From the NCBI GenBank assembly GCA_964510345.1, contig CAZEBB010000011.1:1-51646 (forward strand): DNA of 51,646 bases, in the 5' to 3' direction. Under the pieces are notes generated by a model, which was given only the letters and a program-made list of their open reading frames with translations, made no database searches and was not told the DNA's origin. Shown here piece after piece: positions 24,595 through 32,415 of this stretch (the stretch's first letter is position 1; each line of letters opens with the position of its first letter). This DNA comes from JAAYQA01 sp964510345. GTDB lineage: Bacteria; Bacillota; Clostridia; Tissierellales; Peptoniphilaceae. The position numbers and the translations under genes are program-made.

Positions 24595-25731
24595 ATGAAA
24601 TATCGCAAATTCACAAAAGATGAGCTCCAAGTTTCACAATTGGGTTTTGGATGTATGCGTTTCCCCGTGTTAGACGGAGACAATTCCCGGATTGATGTCG
24701 AGCCGGCTATGAAAATGATTCGCCACGCAATCGATAACGGGGTCAATTACATCGACACAGCATATGTGTATCACGGTGATACCAGCGAGTCGTTTTTGAA
24801 AGATGCCCTCGCTGACGGATATCGCGACCGCGTTTATCTCGCGACAAAATCACCGGTTTGGATGGCAGAAACCTACGAGCACTTCTGGAAAAAACTGGAG
24901 GAACAGCTCGAGCGCCTCGGTACCGACCACATCGATTTTTATCTGCTCCACGCTCTTTCCAAAAAACGTTGGGATCAAATTCTCACGATCGACGTCCTCC
25001 GCTTTCTTGATGAAGCGAAAAAGAGCGGGAAAATTCGGTATGCCGGTTTCTCTTTCCACGATGAACGGGAGGTTTTTCAAGAGATCATCGACAGCTACGA
25101 TTGGGATTTTTGTCAGATCCAATTGAACTACATGGACACCGATTACCAGGCCGGGATCGAAGGGTTGGAGTATGCCCATGCAAAAGGGATCAGCGTCGTC
25201 ATCATGGAGCCTGTCAAAGGGGGGAAACTTGCATATCCACCAAAAAAAGTGCAAGAAATCTTTCATAAACAAAATGCATCGCTCACGCCCGCTGCTTGGG
25301 CATTGTCCTATATTTGGAACCGACCCGAAGTTTCTGTGGTTTTGAGCGGGATGAGTACGTTGGCGCAAGTCGAAGAAAACCTCCGAACCGCCGACCACGC
25401 CGCCCCGGGAACACTGTCCGAAGCGGATCTGCAAGCTGTGGCGGATGCAACAGCGTATCTGAAGGAACGTGTGCAAGTCGGCTGCACCTCGTGCGAGTAC
25501 TGTATGCCGTGCCCCTACGGCGTCAACATCCCCGGCGTCTTTGAACACTTCAACAACGCCTTTGTCTATGACCTTGTGGAAGAGAACCGATCCGAATATC
25601 GCAAGCGCATCGAAAAGGAACAGGATGCCTCCCACTGTGTCGAGTGCGGCCGATGCGAAAGTCTATGCCCGCAGTTTCTCCCCATCATCGACGACCTGAA
25701 ACGCGCACATGCGTTCTTAACACAGGAATAG
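24595..25731 (+). CDS. Aldo/keto reductase with C-terminal ferredoxin-type domain
   Basis: A 378-residue protein. The first 270 residues form an aldo/keto reductase barrel: LGFGCMRFPV, the catalytic DTAYVYHGDTSE with Tyr, and LLHALSKKRW. The C-terminal part has two cysteine clusters, GCTSCEYCMPCPYGVNIP and HCVECGRCESLCP, for 4Fe-4S clusters. Such fusions are common in anaerobes; the substrate and electron partner are generally unknown. A paralogue of the same plan lies at 48973-50115. GGAGGAG precedes the ATG. Confidence 0.92.
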   Translation: MKYRKFTKDELQVSQLGFGCMRFPVLDGDNSRIDVEPAMKMIRHAIDNGVNYIDTAYVYHGDTSESFLKDALADGYRDRVYLATKSPVWMAETYEHFWKKLEEQLERLGTDHIDFYLLHALSKKRWDQILTIDVLRFLDEAKKSGKIRYAGFSFHDEREVFQEIIDSYDWDFCQIQLNYMDTDYQAGIEGLEYAHAKGISVVIMEPVKGGKLAYPPKKVQEIFHKQNASLTPAAWALSYIWNRPEVSVVLSGMSTLAQVEENLRTADHAAPGTLSEADLQAVADATAYLKERVQVGCTSCEYCMPCPYGVNIPGVFEHFNNAFVYDLVEENRSEYRKRIEKEQDASHCVECGRCESLCPQFLPIIDDLKRAHAFLTQE

Positions 25732-25756
25732 AAAAAGCGCCGGATTGGCGCTTTTT
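25732..25756. terminator. Terminator after aldo/keto reductase
   Basis: AAAAAGCGCC, a 5-base loop, GGCGCTTTTT. The symmetric A and T runs allow action in both directions, also for the convergent deacetylase gene. Confidence 0.9.
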
Positions 25757-25761
25757 GATTG

Positions 25762-27555
25762 CTATGGCAAGTCGGGGTACAGTTCGACGGTTTTTCCCTT
25801 CGGAACGGTGCCCAAGACATCCTGCCAGTTGGCGGGGATGCCGATCGTATTCGGGTCTCCGTCGGAGACAAACTTCTCGTCGGGGTGTTCGTTAAAGTAG
25901 TCGACCAAGTCTTGTCCAGTTCTTTCATACGGCTTGCCGATTCCCATGCGCGTGATGTAGAAGCGGTCAAATCGAGTGTGAAACGGTGAGCGGCTCAACT
26001 GCTGTCGAACGTAGATAACCGCTTCGCTTTCATAGGGGACCCCATCGTAGGACCCTGCATACAAGTACTCCATGTACTTTTGCTGCGGCCACTCGCCAAA
26101 CGGCAGGCATAACATGTCCACTTTTTTAGGAACGCGCTTGTATTCGTTGAGCTCTTTATACTGTCGGCCGATCTCGTACTGCAAACCCTCAGCGTCTAAG
26201 GGATAAAAATGCGCATGGGAGTACGAATGATTGCCGATCTCCATTCCATTGGCATATAAGAACGCGAGTTTGTTGTCGACATCCTCCTTTGTTCGAAACG
26301 GAACCGGCTCCGCGATAAAGAAAGTCGCATGCGGGCGAAACAGCGGGTGCGTTTTGGCAAACTCCATGATGACGCCGACTCCGCTCTCCTTATCGATCGT
26401 GCCGTCGGCGTTGTAGCGGAAATTACTGGCCATCCCGTCGTCAAACGTGATGATATAGGGTTTGTACCCGGCGGGTAAGTCCATGTGTCCTTTGACATAG
26501 TCACTCAAAAGCACCGGCAAATACCCGGCCTTGTACAAGTCCTCTAAGTCCTGATAGAATTCCTCCGGCGTGTGGGTATAGTCTCTTCCCGAACGGTCGA
26601 TCTGATGATACATCAATATCATCACGCGCCCGAGTTCATTGGTCCTTTCATACAGATTTCTCGCTGAAGCTTCGGTAAACCTGTCTATGCTTTGACTCCC
26701 GCCTACGATGACGACTGATTGAACGCCCATGTCGACAAGTTGACGGCGAACACTTGTCGAAAGGGTTCCATTTGATACATAGAAGATAGGGGCATCGTGT
26801 TTTTGGGACAGCGAGATCGCAGCGAGAGCATCCGTCGGGGATTGATCCGATACCAGGATGGCCGCTTTTGATTGCCCAAAGCCCTTCTTCGCAACTTCAA
26901 CTGCCGTTTCCGTGCGGTTTTTCCCGGCGATGCGGTTTTGACCTTCGTATTTCGCTACAGAACCCGTGCCGCCGATAACCGTCATCTCATGAGCGATGCT
27001 TTTTCCATTATATAGGCGCATGACGCCTTTTTTCTTGGCGATGAGAGGACCCGCAACGAGCGAGTCCGCCAGCTTTTCTCCACTGACATACACCGCTTGA
27101 TCCCGCTGTGCTCCGAGGCGGATCGCTTCCAGCTCAACGGCTTGCGCCGTTTCATAGCGCGTCGCCCCGGCTAATCGTTTGACTTTCCCGTGAAATCGCA
27201 GCGCAACTTCCACCTCGGCGCTAATCGTCTGTGTTCCACCCAGCACATAGATCTGTTTCGGTTGATACGAGATGATCGCCTTCAGCGTCGCCGGATCGAT
27301 TCGGTCTCGACTCACGAGCAGCAACGGTCCTTTCGCTGCCGCCGCCAATACGCCGCCGGTCATCGCATCCACCGGCTTTTCACTGCTGGCGATGACGACG
27401 GTTTGCGCCTGCGCATACGATTCTTTCGCGATCATCGCCGCGGTCTCGTAGCGGTTTGCACCTGCCACTCGCTTGACTTCAAGCCCGGGAGCTGCAGACA
27501 CCGGCACTGGCAATATCAAAAGCGCTAATAACGCGCTGATCCATTTCATTTTCAC
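25762..27555 (-). CDS. Surface polysaccharide deacetylase with three CWB2 cell-wall repeats
   Basis: A protein of about 597 residues. A signal peptide (hydrophobic ALLALLILPVPVSAAPG) is followed by three cell-wall-binding type 2 repeats, each opening with R-x-A-G-x-x-R-x-E-T-A and including the IYVLGGTQTIS or VVIVGGSQSID strand. The C-terminal half is a NodB-type deacetylase: ITFDDGMASN gives the Asp pair and NHSYSHAHF the H-x3-H metal site. CWB2 repeats bind secondary wall polymers, so the enzyme would act at the cell surface on peptidoglycan or another glycan. The start is GTG at 27555 or ATG at 27549, both behind GAGGTG. Confidence 0.9.
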   Translation of the reverse strand: MKMKWISALLALLILPVPVSAAPGLEVKRVAGANRYETAAMIAKESYAQAQTVVIASSEKPVDAMTGGVLAAAAKGPLLLVSRDRIDPATLKAIISYQPKQIYVLGGTQTISAEVEVALRFHGKVKRLAGATRYETAQAVELEAIRLGAQRDQAVYVSGEKLADSLVAGPLIAKKKGVMRLYNGKSIAHEMTVIGGTGSVAKYEGQNRIAGKNRTETAVEVAKKGFGQSKAAILVSDQSPTDALAAISLSQKHDAPIFYVSNGTLSTSVRRQLVDMGVQSVVIVGGSQSIDRFTEASARNLYERTNELGRVMILMYHQIDRSGRDYTHTPEEFYQDLEDLYKAGYLPVLLSDYVKGHMDLPAGYKPYIITFDDGMASNFRYNADGTIDKESGVGVIMEFAKTHPLFRPHATFFIAEPVPFRTKEDVDNKLAFLYANGMEIGNHSYSHAHFYPLDAEGLQYEIGRQYKELNEYKRVPKKVDMLCLPFGEWPQQKYMEYLYAGSYDGVPYESEAVIYVRQQLSRSPFHTRFDRFYITRMGIGKPYERTGQDLVDYFNEHPDEKFVSDGDPNTIGIPANWQDVLGTVPKGKTVELYPDLP

Positions 27556-27655
27556 TGACACACCTCACTTTGGTACTCTGTATGTCACAAGTATACCAAA
27601 GTTTTGATCCCGCGCGGCCTTCCCGTCGTTTTGTAAGACAACCGTAAGAAAGACC

Positions 27656-28642
27656 TTAGTCTTGCGGTATACGTAAAATTGTCTTCCCTTTTCCGGCTTT
27701 GGTCAGCAATACTTCATGTACTGCACTCGCTTCCGACAGCTCTCGCACCTCTCCGATCACCGGCTTCAGCAATCCGTATTGCATAAAGGCGCTGATCTCT
27801 TGCAGAGCGGCTGCCGTCTCCTCTTCTGAGGAGTGAAAGACCGCCATTCCTAAAATATTCGCCTCTTTCGCCATCGCATTCCGCGGTGTGATCTCGATCG
27901 ATCCGCGATTGCCTACGATGACAATACGGCCAAACTTCGCGATGACGGCAAGGTCCGTCTCCAAATTGACATTGGCCAAAAACTCGATGATAACATCCGG
28001 ACCGCGACCGTCGGTGAGTTCCATCAATACCGCTTGATTCTCCTGCGTGACGTGGTCGATCACGTGATCACACCCGAGAGAGCGTAGCAGCTCCTTTCCC
28101 TCTTTAGTGCTCGCCGTTCCGATGACTTCGGCATGAGCCGCTTTCGCCATTTGCACCGCCATCGTCCCCACACCGCCGCTTGCGCCGTGGATCAACACCG
28201 TCTCACCTTCACGTAACCCCGCCTTTTGAAAAATCGCACGATATGCCGCCATCGATGGGATGCCCAAAGCAGCACCTTCTTCAAACGAGATCGCCTCCGG
28301 AAGTGGATACACGGCATCAGCGCTAACCACGGCTTTTTGTGCATAGGTGCCGGTATTTCGCTTTGCCAAAGCCCCGGCGATAAAGACGCGATCGCCGACT
28401 TGCAGGTGCTCAACATCACCGCCCACTTCTTCCACGATCCCCGCCCCGTCAAAACCGGGGGTATACGGGAGGTCGGGGATGAGAAAACCGTAGTTACCCA
28501 CCCGTACATAGGCATCATTCGGGTTGACCCCTGCGGTCATTACATTTACTTTTACATCCTCCGTGCCGATTTCCGGTTCTTGAATGTCTTCATATAATAA
28601 AACTTCCGGTCCACCAAACTCTTTGATTGTTATTGCTTTCAT
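27656..28642 (-). CDS. Zinc-independent NADPH:quinone oxidoreductase-like protein
   Basis: A 328-residue medium-chain reductase of the zeta-crystallin branch. It starts MKAITIKEFGGPEVL, has TPGFDGAGIVEEVG, and the nucleotide site LIHGASGGVGTMAVQMAK. The structural and catalytic zinc cysteines of alcohol dehydrogenases are missing, as expected for quinone or enone reductases. The ATG at 28642 follows AGAGGTG. The substrate is unknown; protection from reactive quinones or enones is the usual role. Confidence 0.88.
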   Translation of the reverse strand: MKAITIKEFGGPEVLLYEDIQEPEIGTEDVKVNVMTAGVNPNDAYVRVGNYGFLIPDLPYTPGFDGAGIVEEVGGDVEHLQVGDRVFIAGALAKRNTGTYAQKAVVSADAVYPLPEAISFEEGAALGIPSMAAYRAIFQKAGLREGETVLIHGASGGVGTMAVQMAKAAHAEVIGTASTKEGKELLRSLGCDHVIDHVTQENQAVLMELTDGRGPDVIIEFLANVNLETDLAVIAKFGRIVIVGNRGSIEITPRNAMAKEANILGMAVFHSSEEETAAALQEISAFMQYGLLKPVIGEVRELSEASAVHEVLLTKAGKGKTILRIPQD

Positions 28643-28687
28643 GTGTATCACCTCTTTACTCTCATATACCCATTGAATCGATCTTCA

Positions 28688-28717
28688 TTGTCTTGCCGCC
28701 ACATCTTCTGATATACT
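28688..28717 (+). promoter_or_regulatory. Promoter of ilvE
   Basis: TTGTCT (28688-28693), an 18-base spacer, TATACT (28712-28717). The leader would be about 28 bases and ends in AAGGAGA before the ATG. Confidence 0.5.
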
Positions 28718-28751
28718 CTAATTCAATACAGTACTTTGAAGGAGAATCATA

Positions 28752-29765
28752 ATGACACAAAATATCGACTGGGCGAATCTCGGATTTGGGTACCAAAAGA
28801 CCAATTCCATCTTTATTGCACGCTACAAGAACGGAAAATGGGATGAAGGACAACTGCAGGCGGACGATCACCTGCCGATACATGTCGCCTCCACCTCGCT
28901 TCACTACGGACAAGGCGGCTTCGAAGGCATGAAAGCGTATCGCGCCAAAGACGGACGCATCTTGTTGTTCCGCCCCGATCAAAATTCGGAAAGGCTCAAT
29001 CGAACGGCGGAGCGCATGCTCATGCCTGAAATACCGACCGAGTTTTTTATCGAGTCAGTTAAGCGCATCGTCAAGGACAACGAAGAGTTTATCCCTCCGT
29101 ACGGTACCGGCGGCTCACTCTATATCCGTCCGCTTCTGATCGGCGTCGGCCCGATGATCGCCGTACAGCCCGCACCGGAGTACCTGTTTGCGATCTATGT
29201 ATCGCCTGTCGGCGCGTACTTCAAGGGCGGTATGAACCCGGTAAACTTTGTCACCACGATGCATGACCGCGCGGCGGCTTACGGCACCGGCCAAGCCAAA
29301 GTCGGCGGAAATTACGGCGCTTCCATGTTGCCCCATCACCTGGCAGCCAAAGAGGGATATGCCGATTGCGTCTACCTCGACCCCCAAACGCACACGAAGA
29401 TCGACGAAGTCGGTTCCGCGAACTTCTTCGGCATCACCAAAGATGACGTGTTCGTCACGCCGACATCATCCTCCATCCTCGGCTCGATCACCAAATACTC
29501 GCTCCTGCAAGTAGCCAAAGACTTGGGATACAAAGCAGAAGAGCGCGACGTGTACATCGACAAACTCGACGAATACGCAGAAGCCGGCGCGTGCGGTACC
29601 GCAGCCGTCATAAGCCCGATCGGGGCGATTGTCCACAATGGCAAAAAGCACGTCTTTTACAGTGAGACCGAGGTCGGCCCGATCACCAAGAAACTCTACG
29701 AAACCCTCACCGGCATACAGTATGGAGAGCTGCCGGATGCGCATGGATGGGTTGTAGAGGTATAG
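28752..29765 (+). CDS. ilvE: Branched-chain amino-acid aminotransferase
   Basis: A 337-residue class IV PLP enzyme of the longer (eukaryote-like) branch. The PLP lysine lies in GQAKVGGNYGASML; STSLHYGQGGFEGMKAY and VDEVG-type segments (KIDEVGSANFFGI) match the family. It exchanges the amino group between leucine, isoleucine or valine and their 2-oxo acids. In this window it fits with the LIV importer and ilvA. It stands alone, with its own promoter and terminator. Confidence 0.94.
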   Translation: MTQNIDWANLGFGYQKTNSIFIARYKNGKWDEGQLQADDHLPIHVASTSLHYGQGGFEGMKAYRAKDGRILLFRPDQNSERLNRTAERMLMPEIPTEFFIESVKRIVKDNEEFIPPYGTGGSLYIRPLLIGVGPMIAVQPAPEYLFAIYVSPVGAYFKGGMNPVNFVTTMHDRAAAYGTGQAKVGGNYGASMLPHHLAAKEGYADCVYLDPQTHTKIDEVGSANFFGITKDDVFVTPTSSSILGSITKYSLLQVAKDLGYKAEERDVYIDKLDEYAEAGACGTAAVISPIGAIVHNGKKHVFYSETEVGPITKKLYETLTGIQYGELPDAHGWVVEV

Positions 29766-29773
29766 CGAATTGG

Positions 29774-29803
29774 AAACACCAGGCATGCGCTTGGTGTTTT
29801 TTT
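29774..29803 (+). terminator. Terminator of ilvE
   Basis: AAACACCA (29774-29781), a 10-base loop, TGGTGTTT (29792-29799) and a run of seven T. Confidence 0.9.
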
Positions 29804-29816
29804 GTGCAAATATCTC

Positions 29817-29845
29817 TTGACAGGTGGATGTCTCCATGATATATA
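29817..29845 (+). promoter_or_regulatory. Near-consensus promoter of SPFH-RHH operon
   Basis: TTGACA (29817-29822), exactly 17 bases, TATATA (29840-29845). It is one of the strongest promoters in the window, and an inverted repeat lies over its start point. Confidence 0.8.
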
Positions 29846-29848
29846 TTA

Positions 29849-29865
29849 GATATCAAAATGATATC
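29849..29865 (+). promoter_or_regulatory. Candidate operator of the RHH protein
   Basis: GATATCA-AAA-TGATATC, a perfect inverted repeat of two 7-base arms, lies three bases after the -10 box over the expected transcription start. Ribbon-helix-helix proteins usually repress their own operon at short dyads in this place, and the operon encodes one (30920-31198). Confidence 0.65.
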
Positions 29866-29882
29866 AAAGGAGAGTGAAGCAG

Positions 29883-30902
29883 ATGAATTCGGACAAGATT
29901 TCGAAAACGGACCTCGTACAGGAAAAAGAGTTACACCCCATCAACGGCTTCCCCGTTTTATTGGTCCTGATCCTCGCCTGGATCGGCAGCGTTGTCGCCT
30001 TTGTCATGGGCGTCAACCGCGCGGAGATGGGCGAAGGTGGCGGTGTCGGGTTGATTATCCTCGGCGCAGTGATGTTTATTACGATTCCGTTTTTCTTTTC
30101 AGGCTTTCATATCATCAATCCAAATGAAGCCAAAGTACTCGCGGTGTTCGGGAAGTATATCGGAACGGTGAAAAAATCCGGATTCTTCTACGTTCGCCCC
30201 TTTTCGGTCTCGCTTGTTCCCAATGTCAGCCCCTCAAAGGAGAAAAGCAAAGAAGATCGCCCCAATTTCAGTACCGGCGATATCGACGTTACCCTTCCTA
30301 AACGCAAAGTAGTTTCGTTGAAAACCAGTACATTGAACAATACCAAGCAGAAGGTCAACGATTCACTGGGGAACCCGATCATTATCGGCGCGGTCGTCAT
30401 ATGGAAAGTCGTAAATCCGACGGCAGCCGTACTGAATGTAGAAAACTACGCATCCTATCTGTCGATCCAGTGCGATTCGACGATCCGCAATATCGCAAGG
30501 CTCTATCCGTATGACACATTGACCGATGAACACGATGAGGATGAAAAAACACTGCGCGGTTCCAGTTTGGAAATTGCGAACCGCATGCGCGACGAGCTGC
30601 AAACCCGCGTTGCTGATGCCGGCTTGGAGGTCATGGAAGTGCGCATCACGCATCTCTCCTACGCCGAAGAAATCGCCCATGCCATGCTGCAACGCCAACA
30701 AGCCGTCGCCGTGATCGCCGCGCGCCAAAAGATCGTCGAAGGTGCGGTCGGTATGGTGCAGATGGCGATTCGCGAGATCAACGAAGACGACTTGATTGTA
30801 CTGGATGACGAACGCCTCGCTTCTATGGTGAGCAATCTACTGGTTGTCCTCTGTAGCAATAAAGACATTACGCCGGTTGTCAACAGCGGATCCATTTACT
30901 AA
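29883..30902 (+). CDS. SPFH/Band-7 domain membrane protein
   Basis: A 339-residue protein. Two membrane helices (about residues 24-45 and 56-78) with a short glycine-rich turn precede the SPFH domain, which starts INPNEAKVLAVFGKY. The helix rich in Ala, Gln and Glu (about 255-300) with YAEEIAHAMLQRQQAVAVIAA is typical of stomatin/flotillin-like oligomerisation. Such proteins build ring or cage scaffolds in membrane microdomains; the client here is unknown. The ATG at 29883 follows AAAGGAGAG. It is co-transcribed with the small RHH gene 17 bases downstream. Confidence 0.9.
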   Translation: MNSDKISKTDLVQEKELHPINGFPVLLVLILAWIGSVVAFVMGVNRAEMGEGGGVGLIILGAVMFITIPFFFSGFHIINPNEAKVLAVFGKYIGTVKKSGFFYVRPFSVSLVPNVSPSKEKSKEDRPNFSTGDIDVTLPKRKVVSLKTSTLNNTKQKVNDSLGNPIIIGAVVIWKVVNPTAAVLNVENYASYLSIQCDSTIRNIARLYPYDTLTDEHDEDEKTLRGSSLEIANRMRDELQTRVADAGLEVMEVRITHLSYAEEIAHAMLQRQQAVAVIAARQKIVEGAVGMVQMAIREINEDDLIVLDDERLASMVSNLLVVLCSNKDITPVVNSGSIY

Positions 30903-30907
30903 CCATA

Positions 30908-30921
30908 AAGGAGGCCTCCTT
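30908..30921 (+). promoter_or_regulatory. Palindrome holding the ribosome site of the RHH gene
   Basis: AAGGAGGCCTCCTT is perfectly symmetric. It contains the whole ribosome site and the first two bases of the TTG start, so folding or protein binding could hide the site. An accidental palindrome cannot be excluded. Confidence 0.45.
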
Positions 30922-31198
30922 GAACGAAAAGCAAAACGCTCCCCGGGATGAGGCTCTCAAAGCGCGAGAAGAAAAACTGCAAGCACGGCTTAAACGCATC
31001 CAAGCGCTGGAAGACGACATCAAAGAGCGCGAAAAAAAACTGAAAGAAAAAGAAAAAAAGCAAGTCCTCCTCCGCCTCTCTCCGTCTCTCTGGGAAGAGA
31101 TTGCCCAATGGGCAAATGAGGATTTTCGCTCGATCAACGGGCAGATTGAATATCTGTTGACGACGAGTGTGGAAAAGAGGAAAAAGGGCAATCGATAG
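30920..31198 (+). CDS. Coiled-coil protein with Arc-type ribbon-helix-helix domain
   Basis: A 92-residue protein starting at TTG. Residues 8-47 form a highly charged Lys/Glu coiled coil (EEKLQARLKRIQALEDDIKE). Residues 48-85 fit an Arc-like ribbon-helix-helix DNA-binding domain: the strand VLLRLSPSLWEEIAQWA followed by RSINGQIEYLLTTSV, with the usual S/N-x-x-I-x-x-L pattern. Pairing of such a protein with an SPFH gene suggests either autoregulation of the operon or an adapter that interacts with the SPFH scaffold. Both are inference. Confidence 0.75.
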   Translation: MNEKQNAPRDEALKAREEKLQARLKRIQALEDDIKEREKKLKEKEKKQVLLRLSPSLWEEIAQWANEDFRSINGQIEYLLTTSVEKRKKGNR

Positions 31199-31201
31199 AA
31201 A

Positions 31202-31239
31202 AAGCCATCGTCCGTTTTGGATGATGGCTTAGCTTTTTT
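31202..31239 (+). terminator. Terminator of SPFH-RHH operon
   Basis: AAGCCATCGTCC and GGATGATGGCTT form a 12-base stem with one mismatch around GTTTT, followed by TTTTTT at 31234-31239. Confidence 0.85.
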
Positions 31240-31251
31240 GCTTGTTACACA

Positions 31252-31355
31252 GTGAGGAGAGTCCGGATTACTCTTTGAGGCCATATCTTGGCCGAGCGGC
31301 CGTGAGCGTGCCGAAAAGAGTTGTCCGGGCTCGACGAAAAGTGCATTTCTCACAC
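31252..31355 (+). repeat. Structured repeat element, copy 2 (possible ncRNA)
   Basis: A branched fold can be drawn directly. The outer stem pairs 31259-31267 with 31324-31332 (GAGTCCGGA/TCCGGGCTC, one G-T). After a 2x2 internal loop, ACTCTTT (31270-31276) pairs with AAAGAGT (31315-31321). Inside are two hairpins: GGCCA-TATCT-TGGCC (31279-31293) and CGGC-CG-TGAG-CG-T-GCCG (31297-31313). A looser outer GTGAG/CTCAC pair is at 31252-31256 and 31351-31355. Copy 1 at 1-174 has the same design in the opposite orientation. It lies between a terminator and the convergent pirin gene, outside any coding region. No clear promoter was seen. The family is not recognised. Confidence 0.6.
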
Positions 31356-31376
31356 CCAAATGACGGGATCTCGCTT

Positions 31377-32369
31377 CTATTCTCTCGGGTTTTCGCCGCG
31401 GCTAGTGAGGCGGCCGGCTTTCTTGTCGTGCATCGGGTCGGGGATGCCCCAGTTCCATTCGCCGTAGTGGGTATCCCAGTAATCGCGGTATCCCTGTAAG
31501 ATCTCTTCTTGCGTGTTCATGATCATCGGTCCGTCGTTGATGATCGGCTCTCCGATGGGCTCGGCTTCAAGAAGCAGAAGTTTCGCAGGTCCTTCGTTAG
31601 CTTCGATCACAAAATCGGCATCGCCTTTCAGCTTCAGGCTTCTCTTGCCGTGTAAGATCTCGCCGTCCACGATGACGCTGTCTCCCTCATAAAAGTACAG
31701 ATTTCGGTTCAGCGTCTCCGAGATTTTGTCGATCTCGACGCGTCCTCCGCGCTCCAGTTCCACGAGCAGGATTCGCATCTTGCTCCTCGGGTCGCTGGCC
31801 CAAGAGGCTTCGGTTGCCGTCGGTCCGGTGGTCCCTCGGTACGTACCGGTGATGACGCGCACTTGACCTCCTTCGACATCGAGTATGGGGATATCCTCAC
31901 GCCAGTTCATCTTGTAGTCGCACGGCACCAGTTTGTTCCAGCTCGGTAAACTGAGCCATAGCTGGAAGAGCTCGGTGGTATTCGGCGCTTCGTCATAGAC
32001 GAGGGGGAACATCTCACTATGGCGAATTCCTTCCCCGGCTGTCATCCACTGCACATCGCCCGCCATATAGCGTCCGTGTTCATCGGCAGAATCGTGGTGA
32101 TCGACCACGCCCTGTAATACGATGGTTACGGTTTCAAAGCCGCGATGGGAGTGCATTGGAAAGCCCGGCGCCCTCTTGCCGAAGTACATCTTCCATGGGA
32201 GGTCTTCCGAAATATCTTTCCCCGGGGTATGTCCTTCCAAATCATCGACGCGTACGCATTGGTTGCCGTCACCTGCCGGGTATAGGTCCAGATGGTGAAA
32301 ACGACCTACCCAAGGATCGCCCGGGTCTTCACGAAATTTAAAATCTCTGTTTTCAAGTATCGCTGTCAT
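31377..32369 (-). CDS. Pirin-family bicupin protein
   Basis: A 330-residue protein with the N-terminal cupin metal motif: PMHSHRGFETVTIVLQG gives H-x-H-x-G, and GEGIRHSEM and the E/H pair complete the site. The C-terminal region is the second, degenerate cupin. Bacterial pirins are iron-binding; some oxidise quercetin, others act as regulators. The substrate here is unknown. The ATG at 32369 follows AAAGGGAA. It is expressed from its own promoter just beyond the MutS-like gene. Confidence 0.9.
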   Translation of the reverse strand: MTAILENRDFKFREDPGDPWVGRFHHLDLYPAGDGNQCVRVDDLEGHTPGKDISEDLPWKMYFGKRAPGFPMHSHRGFETVTIVLQGVVDHHDSADEHGRYMAGDVQWMTAGEGIRHSEMFPLVYDEAPNTTELFQLWLSLPSWNKLVPCDYKMNWREDIPILDVEGGQVRVITGTYRGTTGPTATEASWASDPRSKMRILLVELERGGRVEIDKISETLNRNLYFYEGDSVIVDGEILHGKRSLKLKGDADFVIEANEGPAKLLLLEAEPIGEPIINDGPMIMNTQEEILQGYRDYWDTHYGEWNWGIPDPMHDKKAGRLTSRGENPRE

Positions 32370-32400
32370 ACAATTTCCCTTTCTTTCCATTATCCTTACT

Positions 32401-32409
32401 ATTATACCC
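32401..32409 (-). promoter_or_regulatory. -10 region of the pirin gene
   Basis: The minus strand reads AGGGTATAAT with the hexamer at 32401-32406, 32 bases before the ATG. No -35 match is visible. Confidence 0.5.
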
Positions 32410-32415
32410 TCTATT

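Noticed and set aside
24850..25635. Open frame of 261 codons opposite the first aldo/keto reductase
   Set aside because: Antisense shadow caused by codon bias; no family features and no start signal.
31252..31332. Resemblance of GAGGAGAGTCCGG to the RNase P RNA conserved start
   Set aside because: The rest of RNase P RNA, about 350 bases with its conserved 3' end, is absent, and the element is only about 100 bases and present twice.
30880..31359. Minus-strand open frame across the RHH gene and structured repeat
   Set aside because: Its sequence is the reverse of the Lys/Glu coiled coil (Phe/Ser-rich), without ribosome site.
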